From the NCBI RefSeq assembly GCF_025660655.1, contig NZ_JAOTIN010000012.1, forward strand, positions 1 to 56,069: a stretch of 56,069 nt of DNA. The letters are read 5' to 3'. The position numbers and the translations under genes were made by a program. Positions 34,483 to 43,937 of the stretch are shown here, piece after piece (the first letter of the stretch is position 1; each line of letters opens with the position of its first letter). Origin of the DNA: Streptococcus sp. CSL10205-OR2. GTDB lineage: Bacteria > Bacillota > Bacilli > Lactobacillales > Streptococcaceae. The notes beneath the pieces are model-generated. The model was not told where the DNA came from. It was given only the letters and a program-made list of their open reading frames with translations, and ran no database searches.

Positions 34483-35383
34483 AGGTATTATCTTTAGCCC
34501 ATTCTTTTTTAATTTTTTCTTTGAGGTGCTTATCATCAATCAAATCAGAAAATGAGAGCGCTTCTTGATAAGCTTTTTCTGCGTTTGAATGATGGTTATG
34601 GTAGTCTAAATAATATTTCCACTGCAACATTTTTAAAATAGGCATTTTTTGAAAATCTTGAATGGTCATCATAATCTCATAACTTGTCTCTAAAATAGCT
34701 TCGATATGGTTTTGGTGTCCTAATTTTAAAGCAACCCCAAAATTGTTAAGCAAGACATTATTTAAAACATATAAATTGTCAACAGGTAAGTGATCCACTT
34801 GCGAAAAAATATTAGTCATTAACAAATGGTAGGATTCTTCATGATAAAGGCGTTTTGAAAAGCGATCTGTCGAGATGCAGATAAAATAGAGCTCAATTAA
34901 AATCAAATCATTAATCGTATAGTGTTTCTTTAACAATAATTGCTCAAAATAATCATTTAAAATCGTAATGCCAAAATTAATGTTCTCGCTCATATGAACA
35001 TCTAGTTTTGACTGTAAACAATCAATCACTAGTTGTTCTTCTTCTGGCAATTGCTCATAATAGTCTATATAAATCTCATCTAAATAGGCTTCGCGATTTA
35101 AGAGACGTTCAGTTTCAGAATAGGTTTGGGTGCGTAATAATAGATACTTTAATGTCTGATAACGTTCTGGTAAAACAAAAAAGTTAGTCTCGGCCAAATC
35201 ATCAATAGATACATGTAACTGTGACGCAATATACTGAATGGTATAAAGAGTTGGAGTCGACTCTCCAGACTCTATCCTTGACAACTGCCGAACAGATAAT
35301 TTATCAGCTTCTGCACAAAGGTCTTCTTGCGTCATACCCATCTTTAAACGCTGTCTTTTAACATTTTCACCAAACCTATGCAT
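34481..35383 (-). CDS. comR: ComR, Rgg-type pheromone receptor and competence activator
   Basis: A 300-aa Rgg/RRNPP-type regulator. Residues 5-65 form a helix-turn-helix_3 domain (RQRLKMGMTQEDLCAEADKL and LSRIESGESTPTLYTIQYI). The rest is an all-helical TPR-like domain that binds the peptide. It lies directly downstream of purB and directly upstream of a WW-type comS, the conserved position of comR in pyogenic streptococci. ComR bound to XIP activates comS and comX, whose sigma factor turns on late competence genes. GGAGG precedes the ATG. An extended -10 gives it its own promoter after the purB terminator. Confidence 0.93.
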   Translation of the reverse strand: MHRFGENVKRQRLKMGMTQEDLCAEADKLSVRQLSRIESGESTPTLYTIQYIASQLHVSIDDLAETNFFVLPERYQTLKYLLLRTQTYSETERLLNREAYLDEIYIDYYEQLPEEEQLVIDCLQSKLDVHMSENINFGITILNDYFEQLLLKKHYTINDLILIELYFICISTDRFSKRLYHEESYHLLMTNIFSQVDHLPVDNLYVLNNVLLNNFGVALKLGHQNHIEAILETSYEIMMTIQDFQKMPILKMLQWKYYLDYHNHHSNAEKAYQEALSFSDLIDDKHLKEKIKKEWAKDNT

Positions 35384-35407
35384 AGCACCTCCAAAAAATT
35401 TATTTTT

Positions 35408-35416
35408 AGTATATCA
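35408..35416 (-). promoter_or_regulatory. comR promoter
   Basis: Minus-strand TGATATACT is an extended -10 about 25 bases before the comR start codon. No good -35 is seen, so basal transcription is probably low. Confidence 0.5.
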
Positions 35417-35451
35417 CAACTCTAACCATATCCCTATTGACTTGTTTAGAC

Positions 35452-35477
35452 AAAAAGAGCAACTGTTGTGTTACTCT
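35452..35477 (-). terminator. Terminator of purB
   Basis: A stem of AGAG-x-AAC with GTT-x-CTCT and a 6-base loop is followed on the minus strand by TTTTT. It lies 11 bases after the purB stop and separates purB from comR. Confidence 0.7.
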
Positions 35478-35487
35478 CTTTAAAGGA

Positions 35488-36783
35488 TTATTCTAAACCA
35501 ATGCGTTTAAAAATATCATCCACACGTTTAGTGTAATAAACGGGATTAAATAACTCATCAATCTCATCTTGTGTTAAACGGGAGGTAACTTCGCTATCAG
35601 CTTCTAAAAGCGGTTTAAAGGCCACTTGATTATCCCAAGCATAAGCGGTTTTTGGTTGCACCAAGTCATAAGCTTCTTCTCTTGTCATCCCTTTTTCAAT
35701 CAAGGTCAACATGACACGTTGGCTATAAATCAAGCCAAAGGTAGACTGCATGTTGCGAAGCATGTTTTCAGGAAAAACAGTCAAGTTTTTAACGATATTA
35801 CCAAAACGGTTCAACATATAGTTGATTAAAATGGTGGTGTCTGGTGTGATAATGCGCTCTGCTGACGAGTGAGAAATATCACGTTCATGCCAGAGTGGTA
35901 CATTTTCATAAGCTGTTAGCATGTGGCCACGAATCACGCGCGCTAGTCCTGTCATGTTTTCAGATCCGATAGGATTGCGTTTGTGGGGCATGGCTGAGCT
36001 ACCTTTTTGTCCTTTTGCAAAGAACTCTTCCACTTCACGTTGCTCAGATTTTTGCAACCCACGAATTTCTGTTGCCATACGTTCAATTGATGTTGCAATC
36101 CCCGCTAAGGTCGCAAAATACTCTGCATGCAAGTCACGTGGTAAGACCTGTGTTGAAATTTCTTGTGGACGAATGCCTAATTTGCCACAGACATATTCTT
36201 CTACAAATGGTGGAATATTGGCGAAGTTGCCGACCGCTCCTGAGATTTTACCGGCTTCAACACCTTTTGCCGCACGTTCAAAACGCTCTTGATGACGTTT
36301 CATCTCGCTATACCAAGTAGCTAATTTCAAGCCAAAAGTTGTTGGCTCCGCATGAACACCATGTGTACGTCCCATCATGATGGTCATCTTATGCTCACGC
36401 GCCTTATCAGCGACAATATTGGTAAAGTTTTCTAAATCGCGACGAATAATGTCGTTAGCTTGTTTGTAAAGATAACCGTATGCCGTATCAACCACATCCG
36501 TTGAGGTTAAACCGTAGTGAACCCACTTGCGTTCTTCACCAAGCGTCTCAGAAACAGCACGCGTGAAAGCCACAACATCATGACGCGTTTCTTCTTCAAT
36601 CTCAAGAATGCGGTTGATATCAAAGTCGGCTTTTTCACGAATTTTTGTCACATCTTCTTTAGGAATTTCACCCAATTCAGCCCAAGCTTCATCGGCCAAG
36701 ATTTCAACTTCTAGCCAAGCACGATATTTATTTTCTTCACTCCAAATGGCCGCCATTTCAGGACGGGAATAACGTTCAATCAT
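35488..36783 (-). CDS. purB: Adenylosuccinate lyase
   Basis: PurB (431 aa) catalyses two fumarate-releasing steps: SAICAR to AICAR in IMP synthesis and adenylosuccinate to AMP. The fumarase/aspartase superfamily signature [16 protein letters not shown] carries the catalytic serine region, and [14 protein letters not shown] carries the conserved histidine. It begins [16 protein letters not shown]. It follows purK after a 94-base gap with a weak hairpin (GGTGA/TCACC), probably part of the purDEK-B transcript. Confidence 0.97.
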   Translation of the reverse strand: MIERYSRPEMAAIWSEENKYRAWLEVEILADEAWAELGEIPKEDVTKIREKADFDINRILEIEEETRHDVVAFTRAVSETLGEERKWVHYGLTSTDVVDTAYGYLYKQANDIIRRDLENFTNIVADKAREHKMTIMMGRTHGVHAEPTTFGLKLATWYSEMKRHQERFERAAKGVEAGKISGAVGNFANIPPFVEEYVCGKLGIRPQEISTQVLPRDLHAEYFATLAGIATSIERMATEIRGLQKSEQREVEEFFAKGQKGSSAMPHKRNPIGSENMTGLARVIRGHMLTAYENVPLWHERDISHSSAERIITPDTTILINYMLNRFGNIVKNLTVFPENMLRNMQSTFGLIYSQRVMLTLIEKGMTREEAYDLVQPKTAYAWDNQVAFKPLLEADSEVTSRLTQDEIDELFNPVYYTKRVDDIFKRIGLE

Positions 36784-36877
36784 TGTTTTCTCCTATTTCT
36801 TTTTAGCAATTAAATTCTGTGACATACTGGTGAGACTTAACCGATTGTCACCACTACTTTTCTCGTTTTGATTTTTC

Positions 36878-37960
36878 TTAATAATCAATCCCTTTACCAA
36901 ACTCTTTGGCATCTTTTTCTAAGAGAGTGACATGCCCCATTTTACGATTGTGTTTCGCTTCTTGTTTGCCATACAGATGCAGATGGGCGTTAGGATGTTC
37001 TAAGACATAATTTTTAGCTTTTTCTAGGTGTTGTCCAAGGATATTTAGCATGACTGCCGGTTGATGTAACTGAATTTGTGGCAGTGGTTGTCCTAACACT
37101 CCTAGAATATGCGTGTCAAACTGGGAAAAATTACAAGCTTCAATCGAATAGTGCCCAGAATTATGTGGACGCGGTGCTATTTCATTGACCAAAATAGTGT
37201 CACCCGCCACAAACATCTCAACACAAAGAGTCCCTGACAACTCCAATTGTTTAGCAATCTTTATTGCCATATCCTGTGCCTTGTCTGCCAAGGCTTCTGG
37301 GATGTGAGCAGGCACAATTGTTTTTGACAAAATATTGTTACGATGATTATTTTCTTGAACAGGAAAGACGGTCACTTCTTTACCATTCCCCGAAACAATC
37401 ACAGAAATTTCCTTGTCAAAGCTGACAAACTCTTCCAAGACACAGGCTGAGGAATCCGCTAGTTTTCTTGCTTCCGGCAGGTCTTCTTGTGAGCTGATAA
37501 CGATTTGTCCATGACCATCATAGCCGCCTGTTGCTGTTTTTAGGACATATTTCTTAGCAAAATCAATAACATCTAAATCACTACTACTCTTAATGACATG
37601 ATAAGGGGCCACAGCAACACCAGCTTCTTGAGTGAGAAAATCTTTTTCAAAAATCCGATTTTGTGAGATGCGAAGCAGGTCTGTTCCTTGAGGGAGTTGA
37701 TTTGGTTTCACAACCGCATCAAGACCGTCGGCATCCACATTTTCAAATTCATAGGTTAAGACGTCACAACGCTCAGCCAATTCTTGTAGAGCATTCACAT
37801 CATCATAAGGGGCCACAATCACTTCACTGACGCGTGAGGCTGGACAATCAGCAACTGGATCAAGTGTGATCACCTTGTGTCCCATATAAATGGCTGAAAT
37901 AGCCATCATTTGTCCCAGTTGACCACCACCGATAATCCCAATCATTTTAGATAAGTTCAT
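36878..37960 (-). CDS. purK: N5-carboxyaminoimidazole ribonucleotide synthase
   Basis: PurK (360 aa), an ATP-grasp enzyme that carboxylates AIR with ATP and bicarbonate. It starts [20 protein letters not shown], and the ATP-grasp core includes [14 protein letters not shown] and [16 protein letters not shown]. It overlaps the end of purE by 14 bases, with GGAGG inside purE nine bases before the ATG. Confidence 0.97.
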   Translation of the reverse strand: MNLSKMIGIIGGGQLGQMMAISAIYMGHKVITLDPVADCPASRVSEVIVAPYDDVNALQELAERCDVLTYEFENVDADGLDAVVKPNQLPQGTDLLRISQNRIFEKDFLTQEAGVAVAPYHVIKSSSDLDVIDFAKKYVLKTATGGYDGHGQIVISSQEDLPEARKLADSSACVLEEFVSFDKEISVIVSGNGKEVTVFPVQENNHRNNILSKTIVPAHIPEALADKAQDMAIKIAKQLELSGTLCVEMFVAGDTILVNEIAPRPHNSGHYSIEACNFSQFDTHILGVLGQPLPQIQLHQPAVMLNILGQHLEKAKNYVLEHPNAHLHLYGKQEAKHNRKMGHVTLLEKDAKEFGKGIDY

Positions 37961-38435
37961 CTGTAGAAGCCTCCGCTAGTTCACCTTGTTGTTTTGCATA
38001 GTCACTTAATTTTTCAGCGAGTTCTTCATTGGTTATTGCTAAAATTCTTAATGCTGTCAAAGCAGCATTTGTCGCTCCTGCTTCGCCAATCGCCATTGTT
38101 GCGACAGGTACACCACCTGGCATTTGCACAATGGAGTAAAGCGAGTCAATGCCACTTAAGGCGCGTGATTTAACCGGCACACCAATGACTGGTAAGATTG
38201 TTTTGGCTGCTACCATTCCCGGTAGATGAGCCGCACCACCTGCACCAGCAATAATCACCTTAATGCCACGCTCACGGGCTTTTTCTGCAAAATCAAACAT
38301 CAAATCTGGTGTTCGATGAGCAGAAACAACTTTTTTCTCATAAGAGACTCCAAACCTATCAAGCATTTCTGCTGTTTTCACCATGGTTGACCAGTCGGAT
38401 TTACTGCCCATAATAATTGCAATCTCTGTTGTCAT
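37947..38435 (-). CDS. purE: N5-carboxyaminoimidazole ribonucleotide mutase, class I
   Basis: PurE (162 aa) moves the carboxyl group to make CAIR. The substrate-binding GSKSDWSTM near the N terminus and the catalytic histidine in [10 protein letters not shown] are present, along with [16 protein letters not shown]. It overlaps purD by four bases (ATGA) and purK by 14, so purD-E-K are translationally coupled. Confidence 0.97.
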   Translation of the reverse strand: MTTEIAIIMGSKSDWSTMVKTAEMLDRFGVSYEKKVVSAHRTPDLMFDFAEKARERGIKVIIAGAGGAAHLPGMVAAKTILPVIGVPVKSRALSGIDSLYSIVQMPGGVPVATMAIGEAGATNAALTALRILAITNEELAEKLSDYAKQQGELAEASTDELI

Positions 38436-39685
38436 AGTGCTTTACTCCCAATATCTTTTCTGTAGAAGAACCCTTCTGTGTTTTCTTTTTCTAGTGCATG
38501 ATAAATCACATCTTGTGCTTCTTTGACGGTGTTTTGCGTGGTGACAAGCATGTAGACACGTCCACCGCTTGATACCAAGTGATTGTCTTTATGTGTAACC
38601 CCAGCAAAATAGGTGATGATATCATGGCTTTTGGTTATCGGTACTTTGACACCCTTGTCATACCCAAGAGGATAACCATTGCTTGCAACAACCACACCAA
38701 GTGTCACACCTTCTTGAAGCCATGTCAGTGTAGCTGGTTTATCATTTAAAATATCATCAATAGCTTGTGCGAAATCAGAAGTCAATCGTGGTAAGATAAC
38801 TTGTGTTTCAGGGTCACCAAAGCGGGCGTTAAATTCAATTACCTTAGGACCATCTGCTGTTAAAATCAAGCCAGCATATAAAACACCAAGATAAGAACGA
38901 CCTTCTTTGACCATTGCTTGAAGCGTTGGCTTAATAATCTTAGCAACAGCTTGGTCGATCACTTCTTGAGGCAAATGAGGAACTGGCGAATAAGCACCCA
39001 TTCCACCAGTATTTGGTCCTTTGTCACCGTCATAGGCACGCTTATGGTCTTGCGCACTTGGTAAGAGATAGAAAGTTTCACCGTTTGCAAAAGCAAACAA
39101 GGAGAACTCTTCACCCTCTAAAAATTCTTCAACAACGATGCGAGCACCTGAGTGACCAAATTTATTATCAAGCAACATTTCTCTAGCAGCAGAAATCGCA
39201 TCATCTACAGTTTCAGCTACAACAACACCTTTTCCAAGTGCTAAGCCATCTGCCTTAACAACAATTGGGGCACCTTTTGATTGAATATAAGCTTTTGCTT
39301 CTTCAAAATCTGTGAAGGTCTGGTAGGCTGCCGTTGGAATCTGGTATTTAGCCATAATGGTTTTGGCAAAGTCTTTTGACCACTCAAGCTCAGAGGCTTT
39401 TTGTGATGGTCCAAAAGCCTTTAAACCTGCTTTTTCAAAATCATCCACGATGCCAGCAGCTAAGGCATCATCTGGTCCAATAAAGGTCCAAGCAATATCT
39501 TTTTCCTTAGCAAAGGCAATGAGCGCTTCATGTTCGGAAATCGCTATGTCGACCAATTCCAAACCATCATGTGTCATACCATCATTTCCCGGTGCCACAT
39601 AGACTGTCTCAACTTTTTCTGAGTGTAACAATTGTTTGGCGATAGCATGTTCTCTACCACCCGAACCAATAACCAGTAATTTCAC
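38432..39685 (-). CDS. purD: Phosphoribosylamine-glycine ligase
   Basis: PurD (417 aa), the ATP-grasp enzyme of the second purine step. It begins [19 protein letters not shown], and the metal/ATP site contains [14 protein letters not shown]. The start codon is GTG at 39685, with GAGG seven bases upstream. It heads the purDEK(B) group, after the foreign ABC cassette that separates it from purH. Its promoter carries a PurBox. Confidence 0.97.
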   Translation of the reverse strand: MKLLVIGSGGREHAIAKQLLHSEKVETVYVAPGNDGMTHDGLELVDIAISEHEALIAFAKEKDIAWTFIGPDDALAAGIVDDFEKAGLKAFGPSQKASELEWSKDFAKTIMAKYQIPTAAYQTFTDFEEAKAYIQSKGAPIVVKADGLALGKGVVVAETVDDAISAAREMLLDNKFGHSGARIVVEEFLEGEEFSLFAFANGETFYLLPSAQDHKRAYDGDKGPNTGGMGAYSPVPHLPQEVIDQAVAKIIKPTLQAMVKEGRSYLGVLYAGLILTADGPKVIEFNARFGDPETQVILPRLTSDFAQAIDDILNDKPATLTWLQEGVTLGVVVASNGYPLGYDKGVKVPITKSHDIITYFAGVTHKDNHLVSSGGRVYMLVTTQNTVKEAQDVIYHALEKENTEGFFYRKDIGSKAL

Positions 39686-39718
39686 ATCTTCACCTCAATA
39701 AACGGATTTTATAAGACC

Positions 39719-39727
39719 ATTATATCA
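39719..39727 (-). promoter_or_regulatory. purD: purD promoter (extended -10)
   Basis: Minus-strand TGATATAAT is a perfect extended -10 about 35 bases before the purD GTG. The region where a -35 would lie is occupied by a PurBox. Confidence 0.7.
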
Positions 39728-39729
39728 AA

Positions 39730-39742
39730 AATGTTCGGTTTT
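39730..39742 (-). promoter_or_regulatory. PurBox (PurR operator) at purD
   Basis: Minus-strand AAAACCGAACATT matches the PurR operator AWWWCCGAACWWT at every position. It overlaps the -35 region of the purD promoter, a placement that fits PRPP-responsive repression by PurR. A second, paired box is not obvious. Confidence 0.8.
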
Positions 39743-39776
39743 TTATATGAGATAATGTGTTTTTAAGCAAAAAAAT

Positions 39777-39817
39777 AAAAAGAAGACAAACTTAACTGCT
39801 CAATTTATCTTCTTTTT
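39777..39817 (-). terminator. Terminator of the ABC exporter cassette
   Basis: AAAAAGAAGA and TCTTCTTTTT (39777-39786, 39808-39817) form a perfect 10-bp stem; a T-rich run follows on the minus strand. It stops transcripts of the three-gene ABC cassette just before the purD promoter. Confidence 0.75.
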
Positions 39818-39970
39818 AAGTCAACAATATCTGAAACAGGATAAAACGACTAAAAACTTAGTCTTTTAAAAACAGTAAAGTGGTTTTATCTGCAGTTTTA
39901 TTAAACTTGCCATACTAAATTATTGGGTCTGTTTGGTATTAATTGATTTGTAGCTGGTAGTAAGCATTTC
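39818..39970 (-). other. Structured gap after the ABC ATPase gene
   Basis: Within this gap GATAAAAC and GTTTTATC (about 39842-39893) enclose a perfect GACTAA/TTAGTC hairpin (39848-39863). Together they may act as an additional weak terminator for the ABC cassette. No open frame is seen. Confidence 0.35.
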
Positions 39971-40630
39971 CTATTCTTCTAAGTGTAATTTGTGATTTTC
40001 AATAGTGTAGATACAATCTGCCAACTGTCTCAATCGATCATCATGCGTTGCTATAATAATTGTCTTGCCAGATAACTTTTGTTCAAGTAACAACTCAAAA
40101 ACAATAGCTATATTCTCTTTATCTAAATTAGCTGTTGGTTCATCAGCTAAAAGTAAGGCTTTGTCACCAATTAAGGCTCTTGCAATAGCTACCCGCTGTT
40201 TTTGACCACCTGAAATATGCTTAACTTTTTTATCTAAGATGTCTTCAATACCTAAACGTTTAGCTAATTTGTTTACTTGGCTTGCTACTTCTGAATCACT
40301 TTTTTCTGTTTGATAGAGTGTTGGAAGAATAAGATTTTCACGAACAGTATAATCATTTATTAAGGCAAAATCTTGAGGAATATAACCAATGGTATTTCCA
40401 CGAAACTTGCTCATAACCTCATCGGTAACAGCTGATAGATTTTGCTCTTGCCAAAGATAATGTCCATCTTGAAAAGATTTTAAGCCAGCAATAATATCTA
40501 ATAAAGTTGTCTTTCCTATACCAGATGCGCCATAAAGTAAAGTGATTTGATTTGCTTTTGCTTCAAAAGTTATTGTTTGAAAAATAGTTTTGTCTTTATA
40601 AGATTTTTTTATACCATCTAATCTAAGCAT
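39971..40630 (-). CDS. ABC transporter ATP-binding protein (exporter cassette)
   Basis: A 219-aa stand-alone ATPase of the LolD/MacB/FtsE-like class that works with FtsX-type permeases. Walker A is YGASGIGKTTLL, signature HISGGQKQRVAIARAL, Walker B ALLLADEPTANLD and switch histidine IIATHD. It overlaps the permease gene upstream by eight bases. Small ABC units of this kind in streptococci often serve peptide or bacteriocin export or immunity; the substrate here is unknown. Confidence 0.88.
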   Translation of the reverse strand: MLRLDGIKKSYKDKTIFQTITFEAKANQITLLYGASGIGKTTLLDIIAGLKSFQDGHYLWQEQNLSAVTDEVMSKFRGNTIGYIPQDFALINDYTVRENLILPTLYQTEKSDSEVASQVNKLAKRLGIEDILDKKVKHISGGQKQRVAIARALIGDKALLLADEPTANLDKENIAIVFELLLEQKLSGKTIIIATHDDRLRQLADCIYTIENHKLHLEE

Positions 40631-41471
40631 CCAGCTCTCCTTTCACTCGTCGAGAAATCATAATGGTCACCCATAAAAACTGTAAAGCAGCAAGGGTTAG
40701 CAGATAAACATAGTCCCAGAGAATTAAGCCAAAGTAAAAAATAGTGTGGGCACTAATGATAAAAGTCAATAACGCTAATAAGATTGGACTATATAAGAAG
40801 AAAGTAACCGCTCGACTCAAGCGACGATAGGATAAACCAACAAGTCTAAGCACTTTAATCTCTTCTTCACAAATACGCCAAGTAGAGACCACAAGCCATC
40901 TCAATAGTAAAAAAATGATAAGGGTGAGAAAACTTCCGACATATAAACTAAATAACATATTATCCCTATAATATTGATGGGTTTTGTCATACTGCTCTTG
41001 AAAAGGCACAATTTCAACGTCATCTCCTAATTCACGGATAGTGGCCTGTATTGGTTCTGTGTCTGAAAGGGTAATATCTCTAAGAATCAAGTCATTTAAA
41101 GATATAATCAAAAGACCAGGAGAAAATTGTTTTTTCAGTTCATCTTCAGTTAGCAAGACCAACTCCCCACCATCTAGATACTCCATTTTATTAGTATAAA
41201 CTTTATCTTGCTTGATTAATTCAGAAAATTGTTCAATCAACTTGTTTCGCGTTGGTTCCATATCAGAATCCGTTAGATTTGAAAGAGGAGTGTAAACAAA
41301 ATCGAAACTTTCTTTTTGAGCTTCAATTTTCATTACTTGAACCTTGGAAAAATTTCTAATGAATTGACTGGTTTCATTCCATATCAAAAGATTCATAAAA
41401 AAATAAATCACAAAAACAACTAGAAACACATACCAGCGTTTTTTCAACACTAACCAATAAACTGCCGTCAT
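40623..41471 (-). CDS. ABC exporter permease, FtsX/MacB-like
   Basis: A 282-aa membrane protein. One N-terminal segment (about 12-32) is followed by a large extracytoplasmic domain (about 35-175). Three further segments (about 180-200, 225-250, 255-275) enclose a cytoplasmic loop reading EEEIKVLRLVGLSYRRLSR, typical of FtsX-type permeases. This is the topology of MacB-like exporters and bacteriocin-associated membrane proteins. AAGGAG selects the ATG at 41471, overlapping the previous gene by four bases (ATGA). Not assignable to a named transporter. Confidence 0.78.
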   Translation of the reverse strand: MTAVYWLVLKKRWYVFLVVFVIYFFMNLLIWNETSQFIRNFSKVQVMKIEAQKESFDFVYTPLSNLTDSDMEPTRNKLIEQFSELIKQDKVYTNKMEYLDGGELVLLTEDELKKQFSPGLLIISLNDLILRDITLSDTEPIQATIRELGDDVEIVPFQEQYDKTHQYYRDNMLFSLYVGSFLTLIIFLLLRWLVVSTWRICEEEIKVLRLVGLSYRRLSRAVTFFLYSPILLALLTFIISAHTIFYFGLILWDYVYLLTLAALQFLWVTIMISRRVKGELDA

Positions 41472-41863
41472 AAGTTTCTCCTTAATAACCAATAGGTCGA
41501 TAAACCACTCAATAAATACATACTGTATAAACTACAAACGATAGCCATGATTCTATTTACAGTCAAAAACTCTAAGGGATAACTGAGTAAAGCAATGTAG
41601 CAAGGCATTAAGAGAGCAATGAAATGGCATTTTAAGTAGGCATAAAAAATATCTGTCTGCGCCATTCCCAACAAGCGATGCACACGTAAAATTGGTAAAC
41701 GTGCTTTGATTGCGATTAAGCATAAGCCGAATTGAGCAAAAATCAAAACAGACACAGTTACTAGGTTTAATCGATTTGTCAAAACAAGAATCACCAAAAA
41801 TAAAACTGTTGCTAAATCAAGTTTGAACAAGATACCATACAAGTACCACCGTTTTTTAGTCAT
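41468..41863 (-). CDS. Small membrane protein of the ABC cassette
   Basis: An unrecognised 131-aa protein with three to four membrane segments (about 10-30, 32-50, 75-95, 105-125) and basic loops. It begins MTKKRWYLYGILFKLDLAT after a strong AAGGGAGAGAG. It overlaps the FtsX-like permease by four bases and is probably a second membrane subunit of the same transporter. Confidence 0.7.
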   Translation of the reverse strand: MTKKRWYLYGILFKLDLATVLFLVILVLTNRLNLVTVSVLIFAQFGLCLIAIKARLPILRVHRLLGMAQTDIFYAYLKCHFIALLMPCYIALLSYPLEFLTVNRIMAIVCSLYSMYLLSGLSTYWLLRRNL

Positions 41864-41932
41864 CTCTCTCCCTTCTAATATGCTATAAAAAATTGAGCTT
41901 TAGTTTATAAATAAACCAGCACACTGTTATTG

Positions 41933-42005
41933 ATAGGGTCTTAGGTTTCCTCCAAGAATTCTTGCACGTTTCAGCCTTACAGTTTAGTTGCCAAACCCTA
42001 TACTT
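41933..42005 (-). other. Structured leader element before the ABC cassette
   Basis: In minus-strand RNA, ATAGGGT and ACCCTAT close a domain of about 70 bases that contains GTTT/AAAC and the palindrome CAAGAATTCTTG. The length and closed shape resemble a small regulatory RNA or riboswitch-like leader, but it matches no family I can name. It lies between a tiny peptide frame and the first ABC gene. Confidence 0.35.
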
Positions 42006-42028
42006 TTAACCCTATTTAATCAATTGAT

Positions 42029-42106
42029 CTAATAAATAACCGCATAACTATTGCTTTCAACTGTTAAATATTGCAATAAAGCCGTTAATATCCTTATTTT
42101 TTTCAT
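42029..42106 (-). CDS. Candidate small peptide gene ahead of the ABC cassette
   Basis: A 25-codon frame starts MKKIRILTALLQYL and ends with a polar, tyrosine-containing tail. It begins about 30 bases downstream of a consensus promoter and lies on the same strand as the ABC exporter genes. A basic start followed by a hydrophobic stretch is typical of small exported or signalling peptides. The ribosome-binding site is only moderate (AAGGG, 11 bases away). It could be a substrate or regulator of the transporter, or an untranslated chance frame. Confidence 0.35.
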   Translation of the reverse strand: MKKIRILTALLQYLTVESNSYAVIY

Positions 42107-42143
42107 TGATTGTGGCACCCTTTTTTGAGAGCGCTTTTATTTG

Positions 42144-42172
42144 ATTATACACATTTTTTATTAAATTATCAA
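42144..42172 (-). promoter_or_regulatory. Promoter upstream of the peptide frame and ABC cassette
   Basis: TTGATA (42167-42172) and TATAAT (42144-42149) are 17 bases apart on the minus strand. Transcription would begin near 42137, about 270 bases before the first ABC gene, leaving a long leader that holds the peptide frame and the structured element. Confidence 0.75.
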
Positions 42173-42308
42173 ACTATTTTGAAAATTCTAAATAAGACAA
42201 TTTTAGAGTAGTACTTGTTAACTGCTAACTATTAGCATCAACTAATTTTTCCCTATAGAATAATTGCTATGCGTTAAACCACCAGAAAATAATACTCTTA
42301 TTAACAAC

Positions 42309-42361
42309 AAAAAAACTCTATGATATCTTTTGTCAATTGACTTACTAGAAATATCATAGAG
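42309..42361 (-). terminator. Terminator of the purCLFMNH operon
   Basis: CTCTATGATAT and ATATCATAGAG (42316-42326, 42351-42361) form a perfect 11-bp stem. Its 24-base loop contains the palindrome GTCAATTGAC. Seven T residues follow on the minus strand. It lies 31 bases after the purH stop. Confidence 0.88.
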
Positions 42362-42391
42362 CTTCTCAATTTATCTTCTTTTAATTTAACA

Positions 42392-43936
42392 TTAATGTCT
42401 AAAATGTCTTACATCAGTAAACAACATGGTCATGCCATGCTTGTCAGCTGCAGCAATCACTTCATCATCACGGATAGAGCCGCCTGGTTGGATGATAGCT
42501 TTAATGCCTGCTTTTGCAATTTCTTCGACATTGTCAGCAAATGGGAAGAAGGCATCACTCGCTAAAACAGCACCTTCAAGACGGTCTTTTGCTTGATCGA
42601 TAGCGATTTTAACTGCTCCTACACGGTTGGTTTGACCTGGGCCAACACCTAGTGTCATCTTATCGTTTGAAATTAAGATACCATTAGATTTAACGTACTT
42701 AATCGCTTTCCAAGCAAATTCTAGAGCGACTTTTTCTTGCTCACTTGGTTGACGTTTAGTCACAACTTTCCATGACGTTGGATCTTCTTTAATCACATCT
42801 TGATTTTGTGACAACATGCCACCAACAATACCGGTGTATTCTTTTTCGATTTCACTGTCAGCTTGTGCATCAAATGGTAATTCTAAAACGCGTAGATTTT
42901 TCTTAGCAGATAAGATAGCCAGTGCTTCTGGGCTGTAACTTGGTGCAATGATGATTTCAAGGAAAATCTTGCTCATTTTCGCAGCTGTTTTTTCATCTAC
43001 TTCTCTATTTAGAACAACAATGCCGCCAAAAATAGAAACAGAGTCTGCTTCATAAGCATAATCCCAAGCCTCTTCAATCGTTTCAGCTTGACCAATACCA
43101 CATGGGTTCATGTGTTTCAAACCTACCACTGTTGGCTTATCTGTGAAGTCACGAATAATACGAATAGCAGCATCAGCATCTCTAATATTGTTAAATGAGA
43201 GGGCTTTTCCATTTAATTGCTTACTTGAAGCAATAGAATAGGCTGTTGGAAGAGCATTTTGATAAAAATCCGCTTCTTGTTGTGGGTTTTCACCATAACG
43301 CATGGTTTGGTTCAAGTCATAAGTTAAGGTTAACTTTTCAGGTGTTTTTTCACCGACTTCTTTAGTGAAGTAGTCAGCAATTAGAGCATCGTAGGCTGCT
43401 GTGTGTCTAAAGACTTTAGCTGCCAAACGTTTACGAACATCAAGACTAGTCTCACCAGCTTTAGAGAATTCTTCTAAAACAAGTTCATAATCATGAGGAT
43501 CAACAACAACGGTCACACTCGCATGATTTTTAGCTGCTGAACGAAGCATGCTAGGACCACCAATATCAATGTTTTCCACAGCATCTGCGTAGATTACATC
43601 TGGTTTTAAAATCGTTTCTTTAAAAGGATATAGGTTGACAACCACCAAATCAATCAGCGAGATAGCATTGTCTTTAGCCGCTTGTAAGTGGCTGTCCAAA
43701 TCACGTCTTGCAAGAAGACCACCATGAATTTTGGGATGAAGAGTTTTAACACGACCATCCATCATTTCAGGAAAACCAGTCACCTCATCGATCGCAATGG
43801 TTGATACACCTTCTTGGTCTAACATCTTTTTGGTACCACCTGTTGAGATGATTTCCCAGCCCAAATCTTTTAAGCTCTTAGCAAAAGCAACGATACCTGT
43901 TTTATCTGAAACACTGATGAGTGCACGTTTTGTCAT
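42392..43936 (-). CDS. purH: Bifunctional AICAR formyltransferase/IMP cyclohydrolase
   Basis: PurH (514 aa) performs the last two steps to IMP. The N-terminal cyclohydrolase domain (about 1-195) begins [20 protein letters not shown] with [10 protein letters not shown] and the [15 protein letters not shown] block. The C-terminal formyltransferase domain contains KHMNPCG, with the catalytic Lys-His, and ends [18 protein letters not shown]. One base separates it from purN. Confidence 0.97.
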   Translation of the reverse strand: MTKRALISVSDKTGIVAFAKSLKDLGWEIISTGGTKKMLDQEGVSTIAIDEVTGFPEMMDGRVKTLHPKIHGGLLARRDLDSHLQAAKDNAISLIDLVVVNLYPFKETILKPDVIYADAVENIDIGGPSMLRSAAKNHASVTVVVDPHDYELVLEEFSKAGETSLDVRKRLAAKVFRHTAAYDALIADYFTKEVGEKTPEKLTLTYDLNQTMRYGENPQQEADFYQNALPTAYSIASSKQLNGKALSFNNIRDADAAIRIIRDFTDKPTVVGLKHMNPCGIGQAETIEEAWDYAYEADSVSIFGGIVVLNREVDEKTAAKMSKIFLEIIIAPSYSPEALAILSAKKNLRVLELPFDAQADSEIEKEYTGIVGGMLSQNQDVIKEDPTSWKVVTKRQPSEQEKVALEFAWKAIKYVKSNGILISNDKMTLGVGPGQTNRVGAVKIAIDQAKDRLEGAVLASDAFFPFADNVEEIAKAGIKAIIQPGGSIRDDEVIAAADKHGMTMLFTDVRHFRH

Positions 43937-43937
43937 T

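Noticed and set aside
34408..35383. Rgg/SHP type quorum system instead of ComRS
   Set aside because: The peptide has the WW motif and a ComR-type palindrome, and the locus is purB-comR-ruvB. SHP peptides are hydrophobic, lack WW and are usually encoded divergently from rgg.
36015..36320. Plus-strand open frames inside purB, purL, adhE and other genes
   Set aside because: They are antisense shadows of well-identified enzymes, with no ribosome-binding sites or recognisable domains.
39526..39543. A second PurBox-like ATGTTCGGAAAT near the purD start
   Set aside because: It is within the purD coding sequence, has one mismatch and is explained by codons.
41933..42005. tRNA gene, because of the 7-bp closing stem and about 70-base length
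   Set aside because: There is no T-arm consensus GTTC, no proper D-arm and no anticodon stem of five pairs.
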